Assembly: GCA_002478115.1 (NCBI GenBank)
Contig: DLMH01000014.1
Coordinates: 104,904 to 168,903, forward strand
DNA: 64,000 nt
Direction: 5' to 3'
Source: Candidatus Acidiferrum typicum
GTDB lineage: Bacteria; Acidobacteriota; Terriglobia; Acidiferrales; UBA7541
A program made the translations under genes and the position numbers. Under the pieces are notes generated by a model. It was not told where the DNA came from. It made no database searches and worked only from the letters and a program-made list of their open reading frames with translations. Positions 16,901-25,049 of the stretch are shown here, one piece after another (the stretch's first letter is position 1; every line of letters starts with the position of its first letter).

Positions 16901-17224
16901 TTAAACGCTGAAGGAGCTGCCGCAGCCGCAGGTGCTCTTCACGTTGGGGTTGTTGAACTTGAAGCCCGCGCCCTCGAGAGTCTCGATGTAGTCGATCTCG
17001 ACGCCGTCGAGGTACATGGAGCTCATCTGGTCCACGGCAACCTTGAGGCCGTCGAAATCCACGACCTCGTCGGTCTCATTGGTCTGGTGTTCAAATGCCA
17101 TGTGGTACTGGAAACCAGAGCAGCCTCCACCCACCACGGCAACACGAAGCGCCGTGGGCACAGGGTTCTGCATGCTCATGATTTCCTTGACTTTGGTGGC
17201 GGCAACAGGCGTCAGGTTGATCAT
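16901..17224 (-). CDS. A-type iron-sulfur cluster carrier (IscA/ErpA family)
   Basis: A 107-residue HesB/IscA-family protein that receives Fe-S clusters and passes them to apoproteins in the cytoplasm. The three ligand cysteines are Cys35 (GGGCSGFQY), Cys99 and Cys101 (STCGCGSSF). The length is typical. The start at 17224 is taken because the upstream frame lies in a dispersed hairpin repeat, and GGAGG is found about 12 bases before the ATG. The sequence alone does not separate ErpA from IscA or SufA. A terminator follows on the same strand. No other isc/suf genes are nearby. Confidence 0.9.
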   Translation of the reverse strand: MINLTPVAATKVKEIMSMQNPVPTALRVAVVGGGCSGFQYHMAFEHQTNETDEVVDFDGLKVAVDQMSSMYLDGVEIDYIETLEGAGFKFNNPNVKSTCGCGSSFSV

Positions 17225-17431
17225 AATTTCTCTAGGCCTCCGCTCGCGGAATCCTCCGCGAGGAACTTTACTTTTCCAGTATAACACAGCCCGAATCGGC
17301 GCAAAGTGGGCGTTCCTGCGCGTCACTTCCCTGTTGGGTGCTCGCATGATGCAGGCCACTTTGGGGTTGCTTCTGGATTCTCTCTCCCAATCCAATTGCG
17401 GCTCTGGAAGAAGCATCGACTGCACATCCGC

Positions 17432-17470
17432 GCATTTGGAGTGCGGCGGCTTGCCGCCGCTTTTACGCCG
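17432..17470. repeat. dispersed hairpin repeat, family C copy 2
   Basis: TTTGGAGTGCGGCGGC followed by TTGCCGCCGC, giving a GC-rich stem-loop. Other copies are near 656, 19227, 27303, 35110 and 49107. It lies upstream of the Fe-S carrier gene, close to a family B copy. Confidence 0.8.
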
Positions 17471-17540
17471 TAAACATCCCCCCACAAATGCCCTCCTTAG
17501 GAAGACCCAACAATCTCCACCGGGGCTGCTTTGGCTTGAC

Positions 17541-17660
17541 GGGTTGCCGAAAAAGCCGTTTCTTTAGGAGGCCGGGGCTTCAGCCCCGGCGTAAAGCACG
17601 TATAACCAATGGGCTTTAGCCCCTGAAGAAAATCCTTCCTGCCTTTTTCCGCAGCCTCTT
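17541..17660. repeat. dispersed repeat, family B copy 2
   Basis: Contains GGAGGCCGGGGCTTCAGCCC, CGGCGTAAAG and GGGCTTTAGCCCCTGAAG, bounded by GCCGAAAAAG and CTTTTTCCGCAGCCTC. It lies about 80 bases before the isocitrate dehydrogenase start. A short palindrome, GCCGATCTTCAGATCGGC, follows near 17674. Confidence 0.85.
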
Positions 17661-17743
17661 TAGCCCCGTAATTGCCGATCTTCAGATCGGCCACAAAAAG
17701 CCCCAAGCTCGAACGCCTGCGCTACAGTAAAATAGATGCACCT

Positions 17744-18760
17744 ATGAAACACAAAGTTACGTTGTTACCCGGAGAAGGCATTGGCCCGGAAGTTTCCGCT
17801 GCCGTGCGGCGCATCCTGGACGCGTCCGGCGTGCACATCGAGTGGGAAGAGCTGGCCGCCCGCGCCGTAAACACGGACAAACGCACCATCGGCGCCGAGG
17901 TGTTGAATACCGCGGCGATTGAGTCTGTGCGCCGCAACCACGTGGCGCTGAAGGGGCCCATGGCCACGGCGATTGCCGGGGGCGCGCGGAGCGTCAACGT
18001 GGCGCTGCGGAAGAGCCTGGACCTCTACGCCAATCTGCGCCCGGTGAAGAACCTGCCGGGCGTGAAATCGCACTTTGATGGCGTGGACGTGGTGATCGTG
18101 CGGGAAAACACCGAAGATTTGTATTCGGGGCTGGAGCACGAGGTGGTCCCCGGCGTGGTGGAGAGCCTGAAGATCATCACGGAGAAGGCTTCCACGCGCA
18201 TTGCGTGTTTTGCCTTCGAGTATGCGCGGAAGCACGGCCGCAAGAAGATTCACGCCATTCACAAAGCCAACATCATGAAACTGGGCGACGGGCTGTTTCT
18301 GCGCTCGGTGCGCGCCGTGGCGGAGCAGTACAAGGATATCGAGTACAAAGAATTGATTGTGGACAACGCGTGCATGCAGATTGTGATGAATCCTGTGCAG
18401 TTTGACATTTTGCTGCTGCCGAACCTGTATGGCGACGTCATGAGCGACCTGGCGGCGGGCCTGGTCGGCGGCTTAGGTGTAGTGCCCAGCGGCAACATTG
18501 GCGATGAAGGCGCGATCTTCGAGGCGGTGCACGGCACGGCCCCGGACATTGCGGGCAAGGGCCTGGCGAATCCCACGGCGCTGTTGATGAGCTCGATCCT
18601 GATGCTGGAGCATCTGGGCGAGCGGCCGACGGCGGAACGCATCGAAGCGGCGTTGGTGAAGGTGTACAAAGAAGGCCAGCACGTCACGAAAGACGTGGGC
18701 GGAACGGCAGGCACGCAGGAGTTCACTGACGCGGTGATTGCAGCGCTGTCGAAGGCGTAG
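17744..18760 (+). CDS. isocitrate dehydrogenase, NAD-type (IDH/IPMDH family)
   Basis: A 338-residue decarboxylating beta-hydroxyacid dehydrogenase, probably oxidising isocitrate to 2-oxoglutarate in the TCA cycle. The substrate region LRKSLDLYANLRPVKN and VRENTEDLYSGLEH are IDH-type rather than isopropylmalate-dehydrogenase-type. The metal-site Asp residues are in the LYGDVMSDLAAGL motif, and HGTAPDIAGKGLANPTA is the coenzyme region, which favours NAD. The start at 17744 gives the usual MKHKVTLLPGEGIGPE beginning. The short, mitochondrial/thermophile-like form contrasts with the larger NADP enzyme. Homoisocitrate or isopropylmalate specificity is less likely. Confidence 0.88.
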   Translation: MKHKVTLLPGEGIGPEVSAAVRRILDASGVHIEWEELAARAVNTDKRTIGAEVLNTAAIESVRRNHVALKGPMATAIAGGARSVNVALRKSLDLYANLRPVKNLPGVKSHFDGVDVVIVRENTEDLYSGLEHEVVPGVVESLKIITEKASTRIACFAFEYARKHGRKKIHAIHKANIMKLGDGLFLRSVRAVAEQYKDIEYKELIVDNACMQIVMNPVQFDILLLPNLYGDVMSDLAAGLVGGLGVVPSGNIGDEGAIFEAVHGTAPDIAGKGLANPTALLMSSILMLEHLGERPTAERIEAALVKVYKEGQHVTKDVGGTAGTQEFTDAVIAALSKA

Positions 18761-18796
18761 TATCCCAAGTTGCAATTTCATTGAATAATTGAACGT

Positions 18797-19260
18797 GTCA
18801 TTCCGAGCGAAGCGAGGTACGCCTCTCCATCGCACGCCTTTTGTGCGATGAATCTGCTTTTTCTGCCGCGTTGAAACAAAACCAGATTCCTCGGGCTCCG
18901 CGCAGCGAAGAGCGCAGCTTGCGCGGAAAGTTGTTTCTTTAGGAGGCAGGGGCTTCAGCCCCTGCGTAAGACTCCGCGGCCTTGGGGGTCGGAGCGGCGC
19001 CTGTCCCGACCCGGTCGGGAGCTCCGACATTAATTGCTCGGCTATCTTTGGGCTCAGTAGCTCCTGGGCTTCAGCCCAGGGCGCGAAGCGCCCCTGAAGA
19101 AATGGTCCTGGGCCTTTCTCCAGGATCCCCATCTTGTCATTCCGACCGGAGGGACGGCGCTTTTTGCCGTCCCGGAGTGGAGGAATCGCTCCTCAATTTC
19201 AGATTTCAAGTGAAGTGTGGCGGGCTCAAAAGCGGTGGCGAGCCACCGCACTCCACAATG
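18797..19260. repeat. repeat-filled intergenic region (families D, B, A and C)
   Basis: The 500-base gap after the isocitrate dehydrogenase gene is almost wholly repeat. A family D element (ATTCCGAGCGAAGCGAGG ... TTCCTCGGGCTCCGCGC) spans about 18797-18915. Diverged family B hairpins (GGCAGGGGCTTCAGCCCCTG; CTGGGCTTCAGCCCAG) occupy about 18927-19130. A family A copy (CATTCCGACCGGAGGGACG ... GTCCCGGAGTGGAGGAATC) is at 19135-19208 and a family C hairpin at 19227-19260. No gene is supported here. Confidence 0.8.
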
Positions 19261-19908
19261 CTAGAAATTAGCCCGCGCCGCAATCTGCCTGATTTCCTTA
19301 TTCTCAATGATCCGCTTGCGGAGATTTTCCCGCGTGGCCTGCAACATCGCGCGCCCCAGGTCGCTGCCGGAAACGTAGAGGCTGGGGAACGGCTTGAACA
19401 CGCGCAGAAGCGGGAAGAATGCCTTGTAGATTCTCGGCAGGCTCGGTGAAGGCGGCGCATCGATGAAGGCGGGGCGCCAGCAATCGGCGTCCACGAGTTC
19501 CATGAGGTCGTGCTCGGTTTGCGCCTTCACGCGTGACCAGAACATGCGGCTGTCTGGGCGAGTTCCCTGCCCGCTGATGTAGTGAAAGGCCGCGCCGGGG
19601 CTTTTGGATTTGAACATCTGGGCCGCCGCCAGCGTGTAGGAGTAGGTGATCTTGCGGTACTCCTCCTTGGACACCTGCGTGGCGGAGACGCCCAGACAAA
19701 ATAAACACGCATCCAGGCCGCGGAAGGCTTCCTCGACCGTTGCGTAATTCACAAAATCCTTGTGCACGAAGGTGCGCAGCTTGGAACTCGTGTGCATCAG
19801 CGGCCGCCGCGTGATGGCGCGTACTTCCTCGACGATGGAGGCGGCGAGGCAAGCATCGAGGACGCCGCCGCCCGCCGATCCCGTCGCGCCAAACAGAAGA
19901 ATTTTCAC
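19261..19908 (-). CDS. NAD(P)-binding atypical SDR-like protein
   Basis: A protein of about 215 residues with an N-terminal Rossmann fold, FGATGSAGGGVLDACL (glycine-rich loop), and later elements of the atypical SDR or NmrA-like type (LFCLGVSATQ, FHYISGQGT). The typical YxxxK is not clear, so catalysis is uncertain. The start is chosen as GTG at 19908, giving VKILLFGATG; a start at 19965 would add about 19 residues without a clear reason. Such proteins in bacteria are annotated as NAD-dependent epimerase/dehydratase-like or HTATIP2-like. It stands alone, ending next to a repeat cluster. Confidence 0.75.
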   Translation of the reverse strand: MKILLFGATGSAGGGVLDACLAASIVEEVRAITRRPLMHTSSKLRTFVHKDFVNYATVEEAFRGLDACLFCLGVSATQVSKEEYRKITYSYTLAAAQMFKSKSPGAAFHYISGQGTRPDSRMFWSRVKAQTEHDLMELVDADCWRPAFIDAPPSPSLPRIYKAFFPLLRVFKPFPSLYVSGSDLGRAMLQATRENLRKRIIENKEIRQIAARANF

Positions 19909-20000
19909 AGGGTTAGCCCACTTCCTATGATGACAGAGAACCTCAATGGTTATATATAGTGCCAAGGGCGTCTATTCAACTTTGAATTTGCAGCGAAACT

Positions 20001-20834
20001 ATGATCAAGCGGCGAACCAAAAAGAAAAGGTCCCCGGCCAAACGTGTGCCGTCGGAAACGCAGAAAATTGCCGGGGAAGGAATCGAGGAGTTCATTTATT
20101 GGCATACGGCAGGCATTGTCCTCGGAATAGGGAGACCTGGTACAGTGCAGGTAGGGACGGCAGCCGCCGTCCTTTGGAAGGGCCGCCATCTACTCCTCAC
20201 AGCGGGCCACGTCTTGAATGGAGCGACGGATGGGGAGTTGCGATTTATTTTTCGCCCGCAGGGAACTCTTGAGCGAGCAGCTTGGTACCAAAGCACCAGC
20301 CCTCAGAAGATAAGCCCGTTTCCTGCATCTCCCATTGAACTCATAGCGCGCTATCGAAGCACCGAAGATGATGTTGCGGCGCTGGAAGTAGGCTCATCCT
20401 TCGTCGAGCAGAGCAGAGTCCGGTTCTTCCAGCTTGCAGAAGGCAGCAAGCTAATGCGACCAATCAAGTCCTCACTTTGTACTATCGGGTTCCCATTCGA
20501 TAGCTTTCAGCGCTTGAATCCAGTCGCGGGAGCCTTAACTACATTCTCTCTGTGGGGAAACCTCGCGAAAGCCGGGACGAACCCCCCGCCTGATTTCGAC
20601 TCCCGCCAGCATCTTCTGATGGATTTTCTTCCCGCGGCAGATGGCAGGCACCCTGGTGGATTTAGCGGGGCTGGAGTCTGGTATCAAGCCCCGTTACCCG
20701 AACCTCCTCGCATCTGGGCCCCAGATCTGCTGCTTGCCGGTCTCATTACCCACTACTACCCAAGTCGGAAACAGCTACTCATCTGTCGGATCGAGAGAGT
20801 GGTCTCATTCCTGAGCAGAACTCTACCGTCATAA
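20001..20834 (+). CDS. trypsin-like serine protease domain protein, no signal peptide
   Basis: A 277-residue protein with a trypsin/HtrA-like catalytic arrangement: His70 in LLTAGHV, Asp123 or Asp124 in TEDDVAALEV, and Ser222 in GGFSGAGVW. The expected GxSG around the serine is seen as GFSG. The N-terminus is basic (MIKRRTKKKRSPAKR) with no signal peptide or membrane segment, so it is probably cytoplasmic, unlike most relatives. No PDZ domain is present. It is a stand-alone gene. Stand-alone trypsin-like proteins occur in bacterial conflict systems, but no partner gene is adjacent. A degraded or pseudo-enzyme is possible. Confidence 0.75.
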   Translation: MIKRRTKKKRSPAKRVPSETQKIAGEGIEEFIYWHTAGIVLGIGRPGTVQVGTAAAVLWKGRHLLLTAGHVLNGATDGELRFIFRPQGTLERAAWYQSTSPQKISPFPASPIELIARYRSTEDDVAALEVGSSFVEQSRVRFFQLAEGSKLMRPIKSSLCTIGFPFDSFQRLNPVAGALTTFSLWGNLAKAGTNPPPDFDSRQHLLMDFLPAADGRHPGGFSGAGVWYQAPLPEPPRIWAPDLLLAGLITHYYPSRKQLLICRIERVVSFLSRTLPS

Positions 20835-20886
20835 AGGCGTGTCCACCGATTCAACTCCCCAGAGGACCCTGCGCCTATTGATGTTT

Positions 20887-21312
20887 TTAACGTACCGGGC
20901 CGGCGTAGATCTGGTAGACCATGAGGTAGACGATGACGCCGGTGACGCAGACGTAGAACCACAGCGGAAGCGTCCAGCGGGCAATGAGGCGATGCTTGTC
21001 GAAGCGCTCCAACCAGGCGCGGCGCAGCGTGACGAGGATCAGCGGCACGATCAAGATGGCCAGCAGTGTGTGGGAGAGCAGCAGCGCGAAATACACCGGA
21101 CGAATCCAGCCGTGGCCCTGAAAGGCGACGTGGCCCACGCGGTAGTGGTAGACGAGGTATGAAACGAGAAATACCGTAGAGACCGCGAAGGCGGAGAGCA
21201 TCAATTTTTTGTGCAAGTCGCGCTTGCCCGAGCGAATCGCCACGTAACCGGCGGCCAGAAGAATCGCGCTGGTGGCATTGAGCGTGGCGTTGAGTGCGGC
21301 GTGGGAGAACAT
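20887..21312 (-). CDS. DUF420-like membrane protein
   Basis: A 141-residue protein with four hydrophobic segments and the DUF420 pattern: HKKLMLSAFAVSTVFLVSYLVYH, then HTLLAILIVPLIL and HRLIARWTLPLWFYVCVTGVIVY. Conserved His residues lie within or near the membrane segments. DUF420 proteins are often found with cytochrome oxidase genes and are thought to help oxidase assembly. It follows ctaA-ctaB in the same direction, after a 313-base gap, which fits that role. Function is inferred from family and context. Confidence 0.8.
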   Translation of the reverse strand: MFSHAALNATLNATSAILLAAGYVAIRSGKRDLHKKLMLSAFAVSTVFLVSYLVYHYRVGHVAFQGHGWIRPVYFALLLSHTLLAILIVPLILVTLRRAWLERFDKHRLIARWTLPLWFYVCVTGVIVYLMVYQIYAGPVR

Positions 21313-21352
21313 GGAAGGTTCCTTTCTGGAACCGAGGTCGTAGTGAAAGGTT

Positions 21353-21418
21353 ATCAGATATCAGCGATCAGATATCAGGAGGCGGCGACCCGCGATCAGC
21401 GACCGGCGACCCGCGATC
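21353..21418. repeat. short tandem direct repeats
   Basis: ATCAGATATCAG occurs at 21353-21364 and 21367-21378, followed by GGCGACCCGCGATC at 21384-21397 and 21405-21418 (21-base period). The rest of the gap 21313-21625 holds part of a family D-like sequence (CACTTCGCAGACTCCG ... GGAATGACGG). No gene is seen. Confidence 0.8.
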
Positions 21419-21625
21419 GGAAAGCGGTCTTGTGGACATGGCATTGATTCAGAACGTCAGACGGTGCCAAGGAAAACCCAAGAGAGATTCCTCACTTCGC
21501 AGACTCCGTTCGGAATGACGGGACCATTTTAGACGCGCCACTTTGCTTTGACTGTAAAAGCGGCGGTCGACGACCGGCGATGAGGAAGCCACCCCAAGAG
21601 CACAGACAGGAGTGTCTGTGCCACA

Positions 21626-22519
21626 TTAGCGCGGCAGCTTGTCGTACATCATCAGGCCCAGTAGGATCGGAATGTGCATCACGGTGGCGTGCATGAGCCA
21701 CTTGGCGCGGTTGTTGGACTTGGAATTCGCGGCCCACAGGCACACCTGCACGAGGCCCGTGCAACTGACCAGCGCGCCAAAGAAATACAGCACGCCGGCA
21801 AAGCCCATGATCGCGGGCAGCAGGCTGACGGCAACGAGCGAAGCGGCATAAAGAATAATCTGGCGGAAAGTGCGCGTGCCGTCCTTGTCCACAACCGGGA
21901 GCATGAGAATGCCCGCGCGGGCGTAATCCTCGCGGTACATCCAGGCGATGGCGTGGAAATGCGGGAATTGCCAGAAAAAGAGAATGGCGAAGAGCAGCCA
22001 TGCCGGCGTGTCCAGCTTGCCAGTGGCGGCGGTCCAGCCAATCATGGGCGGAATCGCGCCGGGAATGGCGCCGATGAAGGTGGCCCAGACGGTGCGCGTT
22101 TTCAGCGGCGTGTACGCGAGCAGGTAGCTGAGGCAAGTGAACACGCCGAGCAGGCACGGGAGAAAGCCGGCGACAATCGCGAGATCCACGGCGCCGGCAA
22201 CGCAGAGCAGCAGTCCAAAGCGAAGCGCTTCCCCCGGCGTCAGTTGGCCGCTGGGAAGCGGGCGCGAGGCCGTGCGGCGCATGAAGCGGTCGGACTCGCG
22301 CTCGAGGTAATGATTCAATGCGGCGGTGCCCGCGGCGATCAGCATGGTGCCGAAGACGACGTGCAGCATGTGCAGCCAGTCCACGGGGCCGCGCACGCCC
22401 ATATAAAAGCCCGCGGCCGTGGTCATCAGGACCAGGAAGGACACATCCGGCTTCGTAAGCGCGATATAGGCGCTCAGCTTGCTGGCCTGCGTGAGTTCCG
22501 TGGTGCGGGCCATGCTCAT
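21626..22519 (-). CDS. ctaB: protoheme IX farnesyltransferase
   Basis: A 297-residue polytopic UbiA-family enzyme that converts heme b to heme O by adding a farnesyl group, for heme-copper oxidases. The first substrate-binding motif is seen as NHYLERESDRFMRRTASRPL, a variant of the usual NDxxDxxVD-like CtaB motif, and REDYARAG is part of the second. About eight membrane segments are visible. It overlaps the end of ctaA by 4 bases (ATGA) and so is translationally coupled to it. Confidence 0.93.
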   Translation of the reverse strand: MSMARTTELTQASKLSAYIALTKPDVSFLVLMTTAAGFYMGVRGPVDWLHMLHVVFGTMLIAAGTAALNHYLERESDRFMRRTASRPLPSGQLTPGEALRFGLLLCVAGAVDLAIVAGFLPCLLGVFTCLSYLLAYTPLKTRTVWATFIGAIPGAIPPMIGWTAATGKLDTPAWLLFAILFFWQFPHFHAIAWMYREDYARAGILMLPVVDKDGTRTFRQIILYAASLVAVSLLPAIMGFAGVLYFFGALVSCTGLVQVCLWAANSKSNNRAKWLMHATVMHIPILLGLMMYDKLPR

Positions 22520-23433
22520 TGCGCGGGCACCTCACCTCGCGTTGTGGCCAGGAGCACTTCCCTGTTTCGCGGAACAAGCCGGTAACACAAAAGCACGGTC
22601 ACGATGGAAGTGGCAAATAGAATCGCGCCCACCACGGTGTGCGCGACCGTCGAGATCACCGTGAATGGCATGGGCTGCGGGTCATCGGCACCCTGAATGC
22701 GCGCCCACAGCGCCGTGAGGCCAAGAAGTATCTGAATGCCCACGATCGTGTGCAGCAGGACACGGGCGCGGACCATCTCCCGCACTTGCGGGAAACGGCG
22801 GCGAAGCACCATGACCGTCCAGACCACCACCAGGAGCACGATCGGAGCGCCGTAAACGTGCGGCTTCAGAGAAAGGTATTTGTGCCGAAAACCCGCACCA
22901 GCAAGTATCTGCGCGAAAATGACAAAGGCGTTGAGTGTGACGATGGTGTGAATCGGTGGAGTCCCGCGGTCTTCGTATTGCGGCAGATTCTCCATCCACC
23001 AGCGGCTGGTGACCACGGCGATGCTCACGAGCATGGCGAACACGATCTCCGCAGTGCAGGCATGCATCACGGGAAGCCAGTAATGGAGGAGTTTCAGAAC
23101 GGTCAGGCCGCCGAGGCCACCTTGCAGACATACGCCAACCACGGCAAAAGCGCCCAACCAACGGACCCCGGGGCGTTCGTCTTTGCGCCAAAGAAGAAAC
23201 GCCAGAAGGATCACCAGGAGTCCGAGGGCCGCGGCAATCAGGCGATGCGAATGCTCGAAGGCGATGCCGCCAACCATCGGTGGATTGAGGGTGCCGTAGG
23301 AGAGCGGCCAATCGGGTACGGCGAGCGCCGCGTCCTCGGAAGTGACCAGGGCTCCCGCGGTCAGCAGGCCCACGGTCCAGCACACCACGAACACGGCGTA
23401 GCGATGTATGCCAGGATGATAGGTGGCTTTCAT
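22516..23433 (-). CDS. ctaA: heme A synthase (COX15/CtaA)
   Basis: A 305-residue membrane protein converting heme O to heme A. It has about eight membrane segments and conserved His residues in FEHSHRLIAA, VMHACTAEIV and STVAHTVVGA. The loop with LAVPDWPLSYG is characteristic. The ATG at 23433 is preferred over a TTG at 23448. It is first in the ctaA-ctaB pair; a DUF420-like gene follows further on. Together with hemH upstream and the ccm genes, it forms a heme-handling region. Confidence 0.9.
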   Translation of the reverse strand: MKATYHPGIHRYAVFVVCWTVGLLTAGALVTSEDAALAVPDWPLSYGTLNPPMVGGIAFEHSHRLIAAALGLLVILLAFLLWRKDERPGVRWLGAFAVVGVCLQGGLGGLTVLKLLHYWLPVMHACTAEIVFAMLVSIAVVTSRWWMENLPQYEDRGTPPIHTIVTLNAFVIFAQILAGAGFRHKYLSLKPHVYGAPIVLLVVVWTVMVLRRRFPQVREMVRARVLLHTIVGIQILLGLTALWARIQGADDPQPMPFTVISTVAHTVVGAILFATSIVTVLLCYRLVPRNREVLLATTRGEVPAQ

Positions 23434-23567
23434 GAATTTCGGCCCCAATTCCCGAAATACGGATTATAACGCAACAAAAACGAGAACGTGTCCCCACACG
23501 TGCCCTGAACTGGGAAGCACTCTACCAATGAATGTTATGAAACGGAACATAAATTCCGCATCAACCT

Positions 23568-23775
23568 GAAAACCGAAGTTGATCCATTGCAGGCGAGCGC
23601 ATCTTTTTTTTCACAATCGATTGTCGTGCATGAGTCCAACTTTCGGCGAAGTTTGGTTCTCTCACATCATTCGCCGCCAAAATCTGTCATTTCGACCGGA
23701 GGGACGGCGGTCTCTTGCCGTCCCGGAGCGGAGAAATCTCTCCTCAGCTTCGGCTTTCAGGATAAACGGACGCGC
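23568..23775. repeat. about 200-bp dispersed repeat (long form of family A), copy 2
   Basis: Close relative of 4681-4880: GAAGTTGATCCATTGCAGG, CAATCGATTGTCG, TCGGCGAAGTTTGG, CTCTCACATCATTC and the hairpin part CGACCGGAGGGACGGC ... GCCGTCCCGGAGC. It occupies most of the 386-base gap between ctaA and hemH (23434-23819). No gene is supported in the gap. Confidence 0.85.
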
Positions 23776-23819
23776 CGCGCGACACTCCGAGGTCAAGCGG
23801 TAGCCGAGGAACGCGGGAG

Positions 23820-24833
23820 CTAATCCGCGGGGACTTCCACGGCGCGGAGGACCAGGTCCTTGAGCGCAGCGATGAAAAGCGGGCTATCGCCGACGGCCGG
23901 CATCATGCGGAAGCGCTCGATGCCCCATTTTTTGGCGCCGGCGCGTCCGTCAATGTTGATTTCGTGCAGCGTTTCGATGTGCTCCGTTACAAACGAAATG
24001 GGCACCACCAGCGCTTCCTTGATGCCTTCGCGGCCCAGGCGTTCGAGCGTGGCAAGGAAGGAAGGCTCGAGCCATTTCGCAGGGCCGACCTTGCTCTGAA
24101 AGCACAGCAGATGCGTACGTGGCCAATTTGGATATTCCCGCGCGCCCTGCTCGCAGACCAGCCTCACGGTTTCTTCAATATGCTTCGGGTAGGGGTCGCC
24201 TTTTTCGACGAGGCTCATGGGCAGGCCATGCGCGCTGAAAATCAACTGCGCGCGGGAGCTATCCGGAAACTGGCGCAGGATTTTGCCGATGTTTTTCACC
24301 AGCGCTTCGATGTACAGCGGATGATCGTAGAAATATTCGATAGTGCGCTCCGGCAGGGTGTCGACGGGCTCGCCATAGACGCGCCGCCACTCCTTCAGGC
24401 TGCTGAGCGTGGTGGCGTAGGAGTAGTGGGGATACAGCGGCAGGAGCACGAGTTCATCCAGGCGGCCGGCCTTCTTCAATGCGGAGACGGCGTCTTCGGT
24501 GAGCGGCTTCCAATAACGCATCGCGGTGAATGCGACGGGTTCGATGTAAGGCTGCAGCGCGGCCACGAGCTTGCGGCGCTGGCGCTCCGTAAGAATGCCG
24601 ATGGGCGAACGGCGGCCGATCATGCCGTAGCGCCGGGCCACCGGCACGCAGCGCTTTTTGGCAATGTAGCGCGCTAGCGGACCGCGAATGAAATTGAGCG
24701 GGCCAAGCGGGATGATGTCCGGATCGAGAAAAAGATTGCGCAGAAACGGTTCAACGGTTTCGAGCGAGTCTGGCCCGCCGAGTTGAAAGAGGACGATGCC
24801 AACGCGCTTTTTGGAGTCGCTGCTCACGGACAT
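23820..24833 (-). CDS. hemH: ferrochelatase
   Basis: About 337 residues; inserts Fe2+ into protoporphyrin IX to form heme b. Seen are the family motifs FQLGGPDS near the start, LPLYPHYS, the catalytic His in FSAHGLPMSLVEKGDPY, and the acidic motif VTEHIETLHEI. The ATG at 24833 is chosen; an in-frame GTG at 24851 would add six residues, and the ribosome site does not decide between them. It lies directly after the ccmABCD genes and before ctaAB, consistent with supplying heme to both cytochrome c and heme A assembly. Confidence 0.93.
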   Translation of the reverse strand: MSVSSDSKKRVGIVLFQLGGPDSLETVEPFLRNLFLDPDIIPLGPLNFIRGPLARYIAKKRCVPVARRYGMIGRRSPIGILTERQRRKLVAALQPYIEPVAFTAMRYWKPLTEDAVSALKKAGRLDELVLLPLYPHYSYATTLSSLKEWRRVYGEPVDTLPERTIEYFYDHPLYIEALVKNIGKILRQFPDSSRAQLIFSAHGLPMSLVEKGDPYPKHIEETVRLVCEQGAREYPNWPRTHLLCFQSKVGPAKWLEPSFLATLERLGREGIKEALVVPISFVTEHIETLHEINIDGRAGAKKWGIERFRMMPAVGDSPLFIAALKDLVLRAVEVPAD

Positions 24834-24905
24834 TTCCTTTTCTTCGGGCACGAAGAGGGATTCATCGCTTCGCGGACTCCGCTCTGAATGACGGAGCCTT
24901 AATTC

Positions 24906-25049
24906 TTACTTCCCGCGAGGCAAGGCGTTCTTCAGGCGTTCGACTTCGGCGCGGAGATCGGAGGTGCGCTTGGCGATGGAAACATAGAAAAGAAAGAACA
25001 CGCCCCAGCCAATGAGGTATGCCTCAAACACGCTGTTCAGGTTCTTCAT
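24906..25049 (-). CDS. ccmD: CcmD-like small heme exporter subunit
   Basis: A 47-residue membrane protein: N-terminal FEAYLIGWGVFFLFYVSIA membrane segment, then a basic/acidic helix (KRTSDLRAEVERLKNAL). Size, topology and position match CcmD, which helps release holo-CcmE from CcmABC. Its ATG overlaps the ccmC stop by 4 bases (ATGA). It is short enough to be missed by length-filtered gene finders. Confidence 0.88.
   Translation of the reverse strand: MKNLNSVFEAYLIGWGVFFLFYVSIAKRTSDLRAEVERLKNALPRGK

Noticed and set aside
17432-19260. CRISPR array
   Set aside because: The repeats are hairpin elements scattered at irregular distances with no regular spacers, and no cas gene was seen.
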